Shown here: positions 54,453-64,000 of the stretch, one piece after another
Layout: every line of letters begins with the position of its first letter
Position numbering within the stretch: the stretch's first letter is position 1
NCBI GenBank assembly: GCA_958450365.1
Contig: CAUEEP010000886.1
Coordinates: 62,001-126,000 of the forward strand
Length of the DNA stretch: 64,000 nucleotides
Reading direction: 5' to 3'
Source: Mesorhabditis belari
Taxonomy: Eukaryota > Nematoda > Chromadorea > Rhabditida > Rhabditidae
Position numbers and translations under genes: made by a program
The notes under the pieces: generated by a model
What the model was told of the DNA's origin: nothing
Databases searched by the model: none
What the model saw: only the letters and a program-made list of their open reading frames with translations

Positions 54453-55814
54453 GAGTAGAACATTATGCCTTACTTTAAAGCAAATATCCCAATATTCCCA
54501 AAGAACTGGAGGGCAAAACTGGTTCTTTACTGGCAACTGGCATGACTTTCCTGAAGATCGAGTAAGCCAAATGAAAGCTTTATAAACAGAGTGGACTTTA
54601 TGCGTTTAACCGCAACCGTTTAACCGTTTAACCGCAAACTATTGACGATCTCTATCCATCCAGAAGTGATCTCTATCCATTCCTCCCGATTTTCCTCCAA
54701 TCCCTCGATGAGCTCATTGTAGTTCTCTTGGCTTTTCCCTCACCTGAGTACTCTATTTTTGAAATCCATCAGTAATTCGCCGGTTGTCGTGCTGATTTAT
54801 GATGTTATTTTCGAAGTAATCCTTAGTTGAGCTTCAAAAAAAGCACGGAAAAGACGTCCAAGTCGAATTGTCAACAAAAATAGGGATATTTCGCGAAAGA
54901 GATAGGAAAGAAGAGGGGATATTTTTGGATAAGTAGGAGTGGGTGGAGAGGAGAGTGAGCAAATCCACGGCTCATCGAAAATCCCGCTCAAATTCAACAC
55001 AACGTATCATCGGATTTCTCGAGAAAAGTCACTTTTCATAAATTCATTCTTTCAAATTCAAACTTGAAATCATTCTTAAATCATTATTGAAAAAAAAGCG
55101 TTTATTGATTGCGATTCCCTTGGCACTTTATTCTTTTCAAATGTTACTAGCGAAAGCCGTCAAAGTTTTCTTTATCGACCTAAATTCTCATGGAGATTTG
55201 CAAGTGAGCGACAAGAAAAAAGGATTCAGATACGATCTAAAGATAGATCTAAATTTAAGATTTAAGATTCTTTTCAAGAATATTAAGCCGATTTCAGAAG
55301 CCGATTCCACAAAGTCAAGAAGCAACTCCAGCGCAAAAAAAGAGCATTCCAAAGGTGGTCGTCACACAGCCATCGAATGGTTCGTTGAATTTTTGAAAAT
55401 TAAACCAAGCTACAATTTTGGCTATAATTTTATAAATAAATAGATTCCGACAATCAAAGCTTACGATCTCGTTTTCGTTTTCGTTTTCTAGACGCTCCAT
55501 TGGATTTGTGCTCCAATAATAGTTAAAAGTTAGGCGATCTTTTCTCAAGTTAAGGCCATTTTTCTCAATAGTGCTATTTTTAATGGATTTCATTTCATTT
55601 TTCATTTTTTTCATTTCTTTTTTCCTTTTCTTCCAAAAATTTCTTTTTACACTTTTCCACAAAAAGCTTTGCTAATATCTTTTCCAATTTTTGAGGACTT
55701 TGTACTAAAGCTGGTTTTCCGTTTGGCTTTTTTTCGATTCGAATCGAATCGGTTCGCTCTGGAGCGAAAAGGTAAAAACCTCGAATCAGTTGGAAATAGG
55801 GCAGATCAAAAACT

Positions 55815-55885
55815 CGCCGCCAGGACTCGAACCAGCGACCTTTCGCTTACCGGGCAACCGTGCTAACCATTACACTAAAACACAC
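55815..55885 (-). other. tRNA-like sequence, family A (Thr GGT-like)
   Basis: Minus strand: 'TTTAGTGTAATGGTTAGCAC' D-arm, loop CCGGTAA, 'GCTGGTTCGAGTCCTGGCGG'. D and anticodon stems form, the acceptor does not. Confidence 0.5.
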
Positions 55886-56339
55886 TCGATCTACTTCACT
55901 CCAGAGAGAGTTAACTAATCGAATCGGTCTAGACCGAAAATCAAAATTTTTCGAATCGAATCGAATTTCGATCTGCTATAGAATTTTTTAGGTTCCATTT
56001 CTTTTTAAGTCAACAAATTTATCGAGATAGGCACAAAGTTCACTGCACAATCATTGTCATTTGAGGCAATTTGGCAATTACTATGAAAAAAAGGGGTATT
56101 TAAACAAGTTTAAATATTTCCTTTTCAGGAAATCTCTTTCCCCGTCCATCCGTCTCCAGTTCGTATGGCTCCGAAATGGGAAACTACGAGAAAACGCATT
56201 GCTGTTTTTGCAGTATATTGTAGCTGATGCATTGTTTTTAATTTTTTTTTGTGTGTGTGGGTACATGTTTTTGCTTTAGTAGATTGATTTTTGTTGCCAA
56301 ATCTTTCTTTTTTTTTATTTCATTTGATTTGATTCTCTT

Positions 56340-59165
56340 CTAATTGTTCGTCCATCCGAGTAATTTATTCGAATCGTCGAAGAATGCCCGGGTTCTCGAG
56401 AAAATCTCCATTTGACGCTTTTGATCGTCCGAATCTCCTGCAAAAAAATATTTCTTTATTTGGCTAGTTTTGATATTTTGAAAGTGTTGGTAGAAAAAAA
56501 CGAATGAATGTTTATTTCAAAACGATATGATACCGGATACAATTTACCCCAAAATGACGTTAAGACTGAATTTTACAAAGCCTGTAACTTTATTGCCTGA
56601 GTATTCTCTATTACTGTAGTAATATGTCTAGTAATAAGTATCCCCTTGCCCACTCAGCTTCTAGTTTCGTGGGAAATTTCAAACGAAAAGGGCAGCTACG
56701 CAAAAATCTATCGGCTTCGTAGCTTTCGTAGCTGTCCCATTTCTTTGAATTTCCGGATAAAATTAAAAGATATTCAGCTAAAGCTTAGGGGACACTTCGA
56801 AAGTATAGTAATATTGGATTCTTTTTGAAAATTTCACATTTTACTCACCCTTTTTCAAGACATTCGAATTGGCCCAAATGGCGCACGCGAACAACGTCTG
56901 TGTGAGGGTGAATGGGAGAATTCGCTTGAATTCATCCTAAAATTTAGTCAAAAACAGTTGAACAGAACTGTAGCCAAAGTATCTAATTAAAGTAGAAGAG
57001 ATGGGTAATTTTTTGAAATATAACACACATTTTTAGCATTAACCAGCGCTTAGAAAAAAATGATTGAAAAGTGGCAAAAAAAGCCGATTTTTCATCATTT
57101 TCTCAAATCATTCATCACATCAAAAAATCACTCATTCTCTCTACTTTAATTTGATACCCAAGCGCGTAGAAACAAACGTACTGGTGTCAAGTTATGAGCA
57201 TTTGTTTGAGAGTAAACTTAGACTACGCGACGCTCCCATAAGGGCTTCTATTAGAGTATTTACGGTAAGCTCACTATTAAAAGTTATTTATAACCAACTT
57301 ACATCAAGAAATCCACGTGCAAATGGCACTTTGTGCTCTCGCTTCAACAATTCTTCAGTCAACTTTTCGTAGTACGAATCGAAAACTCGGGATTGCAATT
57401 TTCGCCTCAATTCGGTTGTGGTACAAGTGGCCAAAACGCGAGAGATGTCCTCAATCTGGAAGTGGACATTGGTAGGGTTTTTTGCTACAACAGGATACAC
57501 AGCCGATTCCTCTGCTTACCAGGCTTCCCAAATGTGATACTTGCCAGTCAAGGATGGTAGCGATTTTCCCGTCTCTCCAAATGATTTGCGGTGACCAAAG
57601 ATCCCCGTGAGCCACGATGCGATGCGGATTGTCTAAAATTAATTGCTACTCTTTTTCAAAACATTCGTATTCAATTGTACTACAGGTATTCAATTAAAAT
57701 CAAAAAAAGAATTCCTTGTGTAAAAGCTCTTTTTCAAACCTTCACTGATCAATCCCAATTCCCAATTTTGGCGAGTGGTCGTCTTTTCGAAAAGCGGATC
57801 CAAGCACTAAATATTAATGGTAATAAGCCAATTTTTATACTTGAGACTTACAGTCCAAAATCCCGGCATAGTCGCCTTTAAACCGGCCGTGATTTGCTTC
57901 ATAATCGCCTCGAACTTGTCGAACTTCGCGAAATCCTGTACTGTGTTTTTATTTGCAAAATTTATCATATACCATTGCATAAAACTCGATGTTCTTCCAC
58001 GAGTCATTCGTGAAACAAAACGCATGGAAACGAGCCAATTCGTGGGCAATTGAAAAGAGCTAAAGTTTTGTTTTAAAGTGAAAGAAAGTGAAAGAATTTA
58101 AAGAATTTAACGAGTTTAAAGAATTAAACTAAATTTAAAGAAGAAAGTGAAAGAAAAGTTTTATTTTAGTAATTGGGTCAATTTTTTTCAACTTATATTC
58201 ATTCAATTGTAGGTATTACGTTAGAAACGATAATTTTATTTGATCAATTTTACCTGTTCTTCAGTGAAGCCATTTTCGACTTTCATCAGATCTCCTTTCA
58301 CTTCTTCCATCAAAATCATCGGCGTTTCGGTGCTGAGATCGAACGAGCCATAGATTTTCGGGAATGCGATCGGTTTCTCTGGCACTAAATGTTTAAGAAA
58401 TTTCTCCTCTCCTCTAAAACATAAAATTCATTTCTCACATGATTTCAGCCACGTGTAGACGGCTGTTTCGTTATTGTGCATGAACTTTTGCATCTCCTCT
58501 TGTTCGTCGTTCATCTCTGTTGATCCTGCCGCGGTAAGATTTTGAAAGGCTTCCGCTGTGCTTGGCATCTAAAATGAGACTTTAGTTGTGGATAAAAAAA
58601 ATGGAGTACAATGACAGTTTAACAAATCGGACATGGACAGTTGGGCACAAAATGAACAAGCGCATGTCACGCTAACAATTGGGAAGCTATTCAATCATGA
58701 AAGTTGACACAAAACTTTATTATCATTGTTTCAGGAAGGCAGCATTCTCGATCGGTGGCTTTACATCGTAACGTGATTCGACGCATAATCGACATCATTC
58801 CAAGAACATCCGACAACGGTGATACCTAATCACTTATCCATTATCTACATGCCTGTGCTGGACAGGGTTAAAAATATTAGCGATTCAGAGCCTTGACCGT
58901 CTACTGTAACTATAAATTCTAAATTCCTTAATTATCATTTAAAACGATGTGACGCAACGTGTTATAAATCCCAATGGTAAAATTGAAATTGTACTATTCC
59001 TCAAGTAAGAGTATAAACTCTACTACTCACGTCTAATGTATGCAAAAGTTGAGCACTTACCTGGGCAATCTCCACAGGACACCCATATTCCTCCAACAAA
59101 TAATTCTCTAACCAATCTTTTGTAATCGTCGATCCATCAGTAATCAGATGTGAGTGCGCCGCCAT
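56340..59165 (-). CDS. CHK-kinase-like / DUF1679 protein, about 11 exons, about 395 aa
   Basis: Nematode-expanded family related to ecdysteroid/choline-type kinases; substrate unknown. Exons (minus strand, in order): 59061-59165, about 58709-58826, 58453-58568, 58254-58413, 57973-58059, 57852-57935, 57740-57806, 57520-57632, 57303-57455, 56849-56936, 56340-56437. Recognisable stretches are LPETMIIK (ATP-binding lobe), MHNNETAVY, PMILMEEVKGD (hinge), IAHELARFHAF, then HGDLWSPQIIW and ILDWQVSHLGS (Brenner-type catalytic and metal motifs) and a helical C-terminus ending LLGWTNN. The second exon carries convincing family sequence, but its phase does not join exon 1 cleanly (one base off), so that boundary is unresolved. 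The usual Asn of the HGDLWxxN loop is Gln; from memory some nematode members share this, so it need not mean inactivity. A possible AATAAA lies about 25 bp after the stop. The gene lies head-to-tail behind cyclin K, about 380 bp away. Confidence 0.85.
57145..57267. mobile_element. Right-end fragment of a CCGTA-type element, in CHK-gene intron
   Basis: 'TACCCAAGCGCGTAG' through 'GACTACGCGACGCTCCCATA' to 'AGAGTATTTACGGTA' matches the right part of the 29551 subfamily. It lies in the intron between exons 57303-57455 and 56849-56936. Confidence 0.6.
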
Positions 59166-59541
59166 ATTTTACACCAAATATTTCCGATTTCAAAGATCAA
59201 ATGTAAAATTAAAGATGCTGTGATTGACTCAATAAGGGCTTCCCTTCCTCATGACCCCCGCTTTTTATCAATTCTAAGCTGGTTATCACTTGACATACTT
59301 TGAGTAGTTCCCGCCGATTTTTAGCGATCATTCCCTCAGAGCAACAACAAGATAACCAATTTTATAAATATTTTCAAAAACAACCAATGACAAAAATTAA
59401 TCAAGAAATGCCCAACAATAAAAAGTAGCAATCAAAATATAAAAATTAACGACTAGAGCGTCGCCGTGTTTATTTAAAACCACAAGAAACGATTCAACAA
59501 ACAAATAAATTATAATCAAAATTAAACGTACTTAACCCGTC

Positions 59542-60823
59542 CTATGAAGCTGCTTGAAGAGAAGGAGAACCCTCTTGGCCAGGGACATCTTTTGGAATGA
59601 AGTCGTAAGTCTCTTGTTGCACAATCCCGTAGTAATCAAGCACCTAAATATATCCTAATAATACTAGTATGTGCAAAACCAACCCTGTGGCATATCTCTT
59701 CAATCATCTCAATTGGGAGATTTGTCACATATTCGTCCCACCTAAAACGAATAAAAACTCGAAGAAAAAGTAAACCTACCATTGGTCTTTCACTTTTTGC
59801 TCCAGTTTATGCATTGTGAGTGAGAGTCGGCAGAAGGCTATAGCGATAATCTAAATTATAAATTGAAATATTAATTACTAAAACAGTTAAATGTTTTAAA
59901 ATGGCTTACTTGCGGTTCCCAGCATAGTGAGATTATTGTGCCAAGCGAATCGTTGATAAAAGTCCAACCTGTTTGCACGATCTGTTTGGTGTCGTCGTGT
60001 GGAAACTAAAAAAAACAATGTAAAATACTTCCAACATAAAGATGCCAACAAAAAAATACAACTCACTCCAAATTTGTTAACATAGCTGAGGAGATATTTG
60101 TATGGATGGTCGACAAAGAGATCGAAGTTAAGCGTTTTCAGCAATATCCTTTCTATGCCCATCACTTCGTCCTTAAGATTTTGAAGCTTATAAATGATTT
60201 TAAAAAACTTGCTACCTGCAAATTTCTGTGCTTATTGTAGAGTATGTCGAATCGAGTTTTTGCCAAAACGACCAAATCACGGCACTTCTTTGGCGTTTCC
60301 TCGACTTTTCCTGCCAAAAATAAACACCCGAGCGCGGTGAGCTAGAAAAGGAATTTAAATATCATATTTTGCTGCTACTAACCTCTCGTGGGAAATCTTG
60401 AAACTTTTGAACCATGTAGAAACGATGAAAGAAAACGGCTGCAGACGCGAGAGTCGGATTTGTCTTTCTTAACCAAAGTTTTTTCCAAAGAGATAGAATA
60501 AAAACTAACAGCTTTAATTGTTTTCCGATTTCCATGATTATCTTGACTCCTTCGCGGCGCAATCTTGCCTCGTCCTTTAATTCCATACCTAAACAATGTA
60601 TCTTTTAAAAATTACTCGTTCCTGGTTATAAATGACAGAATCGGTGTATAGTTAGGTACATCTTATCCATCTAACCACTCCAATTTTCTACCTATCTAAG
60701 TATTCTAACCTTCCATGTTTTCGATTTTATTACAAAAAATAAAAACAATCCACCTGCTTTTCGCGAAGGCGTAAACTTTACGTCTTCTTCGCTCCAAAAC
60801 CAATCGCGAGGTATTTGTGCCAT
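59542..60823 (-). CDS. CCNK: Cyclin K homologue, 9 exons, about 263 aa
   Basis: Regulatory subunit of CDK12/CDK13-type kinases that phosphorylate the RNA polymerase II C-terminal domain; nuclear. Exons (minus): 60753-60823, 60510-60588, 60383-60467, 60216-60341, 60067-60171, 59910-60005, 59780-59850, 59684-59741, 59542-59643; phases join (the first exon length is uncertain by one base). The N-terminus [13 protein letters not shown] matches the cyclin K/T-type opening. Cyclin box 1 contains [12 protein letters not shown] and [16 protein letters not shown], followed by [20 protein letters not shown]; cyclin box 2 holds [11 protein letters not shown] and EEICHRVLDYY. The protein stops soon after the second box, so it lacks the long proline-rich tail of vertebrate cyclin K; known nematode cyclin K proteins are also short. 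The ATG directly follows 'TTTTTTTTTCTAG' (read on the minus strand), a likely trans-splice acceptor. It is divergently arranged with the gene at 61397. Confidence 0.92.
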
Positions 60824-61396
60824 CTAGAAAAAAAATTAGCAATGTAAAGAACCAGCTGAAAACGATTGACAAGGAAAAAAACGGGTTGGAATGAATGGGG
60901 TTAAAATGAACGAAAGGAAGAGGGGAATTGTGCATTCGTGTTGTCACAAACTACCGCTAAACTACACAACACCATCGATCAATAGAGTGAGAGGCGAGGA
61001 GGTGTGAGAAGGAGAACGCGCAAAAGAATCATAAAACTAGTTTTGCGCGTTAAAACTTAAAACTTACACAAGTTTTGAAGAAAGAGCAAGGCGACGCACT
61101 ACACACCCAACTAAAATGGGGTTTTTTTCGGTGGCCCTTTAAACTATTTGGGGAACCTAATTAAAAGATATTCAGTCAATGCCTAAATATTACTGTTTTT
61201 GCTTTAAGAAGTCTATAAAAGTGAATGTAGCATTGCTGTTATTTTTCACCGACTAGCACGAGATTTCATCGCTTCTGGTTATGTATTGCTGTTTTTTGAA
61301 AGCTTTTAATAGGTTCTTTTTTTCCAAACTTATCCAATGTCCAATTTTATCTTTGATTTAACTGTTTTTATAGAATTCTTTTTTTTCTACTTCTAG
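60824..61396. promoter_or_regulatory. Divergent promoter region, cyclin K / C1orf43 homologue
   Basis: 573 bp between two divergent start codons, both preceded by a pyrimidine-AG acceptor. No TATA box or other named site was identified. It must hold the 5' ends or outron starts of both genes, and it is free of recognisable repeats. Confidence 0.5.
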
Positions 61397-62971
61397 ATGT
61401 CAATGACAGATGAAGAAGCGAAGGATCCACCGGCTGTTCAACAAAGTTTTCTCATCTTTGACGGGGCCTCTCTCCTCTACGTACTCACCATTTTTCTAAC
61501 GGTAAATATTTAATACCGCACTTAAGATTTCAAACGCTTATAAGTGATACTTAACTCTAATTTTAGACGATCATTATCATGGGAATCTTTGCGAAACGAC
61601 AAATTGTACGACACCGAGTGAATTTTTCTAGGAAGTAAGGCTTTGCATAAAGTTACACGGTTTAATTACATGAATAAATAAGTTCCGAAAGTTACTATTT
61701 ATTTTAGGGTGCCGGAGGTTAGGCTAAAAGCTATTGCACCAAAGAAAGTTTGTGATCGAGTGAATGAAAAGCTAGAACAGGTAATATTTTTGATATAATT
61801 TAACGATTTTAAGATGTTGCTTAATTTAGGTACAAAAACTTCGTCAGTCGTACTTGCCAAAGTTGACGGATTGTTTAGCGATACAATCTCGTATATTTTT
61901 AAGATACTGTATCAATGAAGTTTGCGTTTAGATAACAAAAAGCCTTATCTTCAACGAATGATAGCATTAGATGAAATAACAATGGGCATCGGTACTTTAT
62001 AAAATTTAATTTTTCATTGTATTAACCGCATAGATGATACAATGACACGAATCAATACGGACTATGCTCGTTTACCCGGAGAAACCACTTACAAGTATTT
62101 ATTGCGACTAAAGGTGAATTTTGAAAAGACTAACAATATTTATTTTTTTGCTATATTCAGAAAGATGTACTTCCGGGGCTTTCAATAGCTCTTGTGCAAA
62201 GGATAGCATATCTCCATGAGTCAGCGCGCTATCGGCCAGAGGTTTTAATGGTTTTCTAACTTTTTCTATTTTTTCCTTTAGAGATTTGATGTTCCAGAAC
62301 TAATGGAGTTAAGATCGTTGTTGGCACAATTCCTGAAAATGTAAGTTATTGATTCATGTCAAAGCGGTATCGACCTTGAACGACCCTCTCTTCTATCTCA
62401 CTTCATTGTTTACTCTGCCGCGACCTTTTATCGGCTGTCAGGCTTACATTTGTTTTGATAGCAAGGTTTTAGAGGAAACTAAAATCAGTTTTAAATTTCT
62501 CTACATAAAATTTGTTTTAGAGTAAACAGCAACGGGTCAAAAATAACACCTCAAACACCGGAGAAGACACCAAAGGGACCGCTGAGTCAATGGAGAGTCA
62601 TTGGCAGTGGAAACAAGAGGCAAAGACGGACACCTTTTGGAGGAAGTGACGGTAACTTTTATTATTTGAAGATTACTAAGCTATTGGATTTTTTCATATT
62701 TTGATAAATTCTAATTGAATTTCCTGAAGAAAAATTACTTCAAGATTGAGAAGATAAACGTTTTGCATTGGGGTCAAAAGTAGGTATAATAATAAAAAAT
62801 CATTTAGGTGGTCGATTACTCGTACAATCTGGATATGTGACGAACAATCGTGGCGCAGGCATCGAAGAACAAATCGCTCTTCTTCCAATCGGATCAAGCA
62901 GCACTGAGGCAACTCCAAAGAAGCACGTTCGACACCAAAGCGATATGCCACAACGATCAAAAGAAATTTAG
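61397..62971 (+). CDS. C1orf43: NICE-3 / C1orf43-family membrane protein, 10 exons, 293 aa
   Basis: Homologue of the NICE-3 family (human C1orf43), a single-pass endomembrane protein of poorly known role. Exons: 61397-61501, 61567-61634, 61708-61780, 61830-61890, 61932-61991, 62034-62113, 62161-62241, 62282-62340, 62521-62651, 62808-62971; every junction keeps frame. Residues 24-44 (around LLYVLTIFLTTIIIMGIFA) form one membrane segment, followed by the basic KRQIVRHR. Family landmarks are KKVCDRVNEKLEQVQKL, PYLQRMIALDEI, ETTYKYLLRL and LHESARYRPERF (compare the human GYETARYG motif). The C-terminal part is longer than in human and carries a TPQTPEKTPKGP stretch and basic NKRQRRTPF, possible kinase targets by composition. 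The acceptor 'TTCTACTTCTAG' abuts the ATG. AATAAA is at 63070-63075, about 100 bp past the stop. Assignment rests on motif memory; a profile search would settle it. Confidence 0.82.
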
Positions 62972-63152
62972 TTTTCTTTGTTGTTTTTGTACAGTTTTTT
63001 AAATTGCCATCTTTTGAAGCTTTAAAAAGTCTTCGGTTGTTAACTTTGTACACATTGACGGGTTTTGTGAATAAATTTATCTACTTATTAATCTAACGAA
63101 AATTTGTTGGTTTTGACCCAAAGCCTATTTACTTAAATTTCGACTTTTTTGT

Positions 63153-64000
63153 ATGGACTCATTGTCAGTTTTAGGGAGAGATTCAAATTGGCGGTCGTTT
63201 TCACATAGGTGGTCGCATTCTGCACAGGTAATTTTTTTAAAACTATTTGCTTGCATGACTTATTTACTTTTCATTTTTTTAGACAATGGAATTGGTTCTC
63301 GCGGCAACTCCACCGCCGCTGCCGCTATTTGCAGCGAACTTCTCGGTTGTTCCAATCGGCAAAGTAGAGCCACTTGCCACTTCTCCACCATTTCTGCTCA
63401 ATGCTACGACAAGGCCGAGTATCAGAAAAGAGGTTTGTTCTAGAACTGTTCATTTTTGGTCTGATTATCAATAGGTGTACAACGGAAAAACTAGATCTGA
63501 CCACTACAACGGCTAATTATTGTGGTTTTTTAGACCAAAAGATAGAGCTTGAAAAATTCTACCTTCATGTAGCAAGAAATCCTGAAATGGGTCGAATCTC
63601 GTTTTCCGTTGTGCACCTATTGAGAATCAGATCGAAAATGAACAACGCTAGTTTTTTTTTGGTTAATGCTGTCTTTTCAAAGATATTATAACATCTGAAC
63701 TATATTGTTGTTAGCAGGTTCCAAGGCCGCCAGCACTACCACCGAACAAGCCTGACTTGAATAGCGGTTTGCTCCACTTTTTATTACACAACAAAATATT
63801 TTAGGCGGATTACACATAGACTTCAAAGGAATGCTTGACTCGACGATTGATAGTGCAAAGGATCTCTTTGGCGACATGTTTGGATTGAAGTTTCTAAGAA
63901 ACAAATTTTCTGATTTATTTGCATTTTAGCGCTGAATGTCTTAACGGAGGGAAAAGGATCTCAGGAAATAAATGCGAATGTACATACGGGTACAGAGGTA
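63153..64000 (+). CDS. Proline-rich protein with EGF-like motif, 5' part, cut by window end
   Basis: Partial gene. Exons that chain in one frame: 63283-63432, 63718-63766, 63805-63889, 63930-about 63997, with an optional upstream exon 63153-63227 in phase. The 63283 exon begins 3 nt before ATG 63286, right after 'TCATTTTTTTAG', so translation may start there after trans-splicing (MELVLAATPPPLPLFAANF). The second and third exons read PRPPALPPNKPDL and GGLHIDFKGMLDSTIDSAK. The last exon has ECLNGGKRISGNKCECTYGY, the CxNGG...CxCxxGYxG signature of the second half of an EGF-like module, so an extracellular or secreted product is likely. No clear signal peptide is visible, so the true start may differ. 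A cysteine-rich alternative frame over 63283-63430 is open too but does not join the later exons. The start is about 310 bp after the C1orf43-like stop. Confidence 0.55.

Larger units (their letters stand above)
53560..56339. other. No convincing gene
   Basis: A 118-codon open block at 55087-55443 contains a hydrophobic start and 'AKAVKVFFIDLNSHG', and a minus-strand block at 54797-55000 is open; neither has a clear ATG plus splice context. 53920-54180 holds two copies of a 'GTCTGGATATAGTTC' stretch. Confidence 0.35.

Noticed and set aside
55087..55443. 118-codon block with a hydrophobic N-terminus
   Set aside because: The open block begins at TTG; the first ATG lies within the hydrophobic part, and no splice acceptor or family motif supports it.

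Overview
The window looks like AT-rich nuclear DNA of a free-living (rhabditid-type) nematode. The signs are: cis introns mostly 30-60 nt long; 'TTTTTCTAG' acceptors abutting start codons, as expected for spliced-leader trans-splicing; a short interstitial run of the nematode telomere repeat TTAGGC; a nematode-type CHK-kinase-like (DUF1679) gene; and many mariner-type relics. It is a eukaryotic window, so most long ORFs are repeat artefacts. No rRNA, CRISPR array or bacterial feature was seen.

Layout. 1-24.7 kb is almost gene-free: fold-back elements (inverted-repeat MITEs), mariner relics, tRNA-like sequences, about fifteen minisatellites and two LINE fragments. 24.7-28.2 kb holds an intact eight-exon acireductone synthase gene (ENOPH1 family, methionine salvage, + strand), whose introns have been invaded by GAA repeats, a minisatellite between inverted arms, tRNA-like sequences and a tandem duplication that copies the end of exon 6. 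28.2-56.3 kb is again repeat country: several mariner families, a 2.2 kb nested palindrome complex at 31.3-33.4 kb, an inverted duplicated pseudogene block (43.2-44.1 and 49.3-50.3 kb), more minisatellites and a few short exon-like ORFs of unknown identity. 56.3-64 kb is gene-dense: a CHK-kinase-like gene (-), cyclin K (-), a NICE-3/C1orf43-family membrane protein (+) and the 5' part of a proline-rich protein with an EGF-like motif (+), cut by the window end. Cyclin K and the CHK-like gene run head-to-tail; cyclin K and the C1orf43 homologue are divergent over about 570 bp; the EGF gene follows the C1orf43 homologue closely.

The genes belong to different processes (methionine salvage, CDK12/13-type transcription control, Golgi/endomembrane function, small-molecule kinase-like) and are not an obvious pathway cluster. 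The most unusual material is in the repeats: a tRNA-like sequence whose anticodon-arm region is amplified into 16 copies of 19 bp beside an unamplified inverted sister; other tRNA-like elements with the same kind of internal growth; a TA-flanked fold-back family with CCGTA ends, one copy of which sits inside a mariner transposase reading frame that closes perfectly when it is removed; and hierarchical palindromes built on GGACGTCC.

All exon models were made by eye from splice signals and reading-frame continuity. Family assignments come from recognition of conserved motifs, not from a search.
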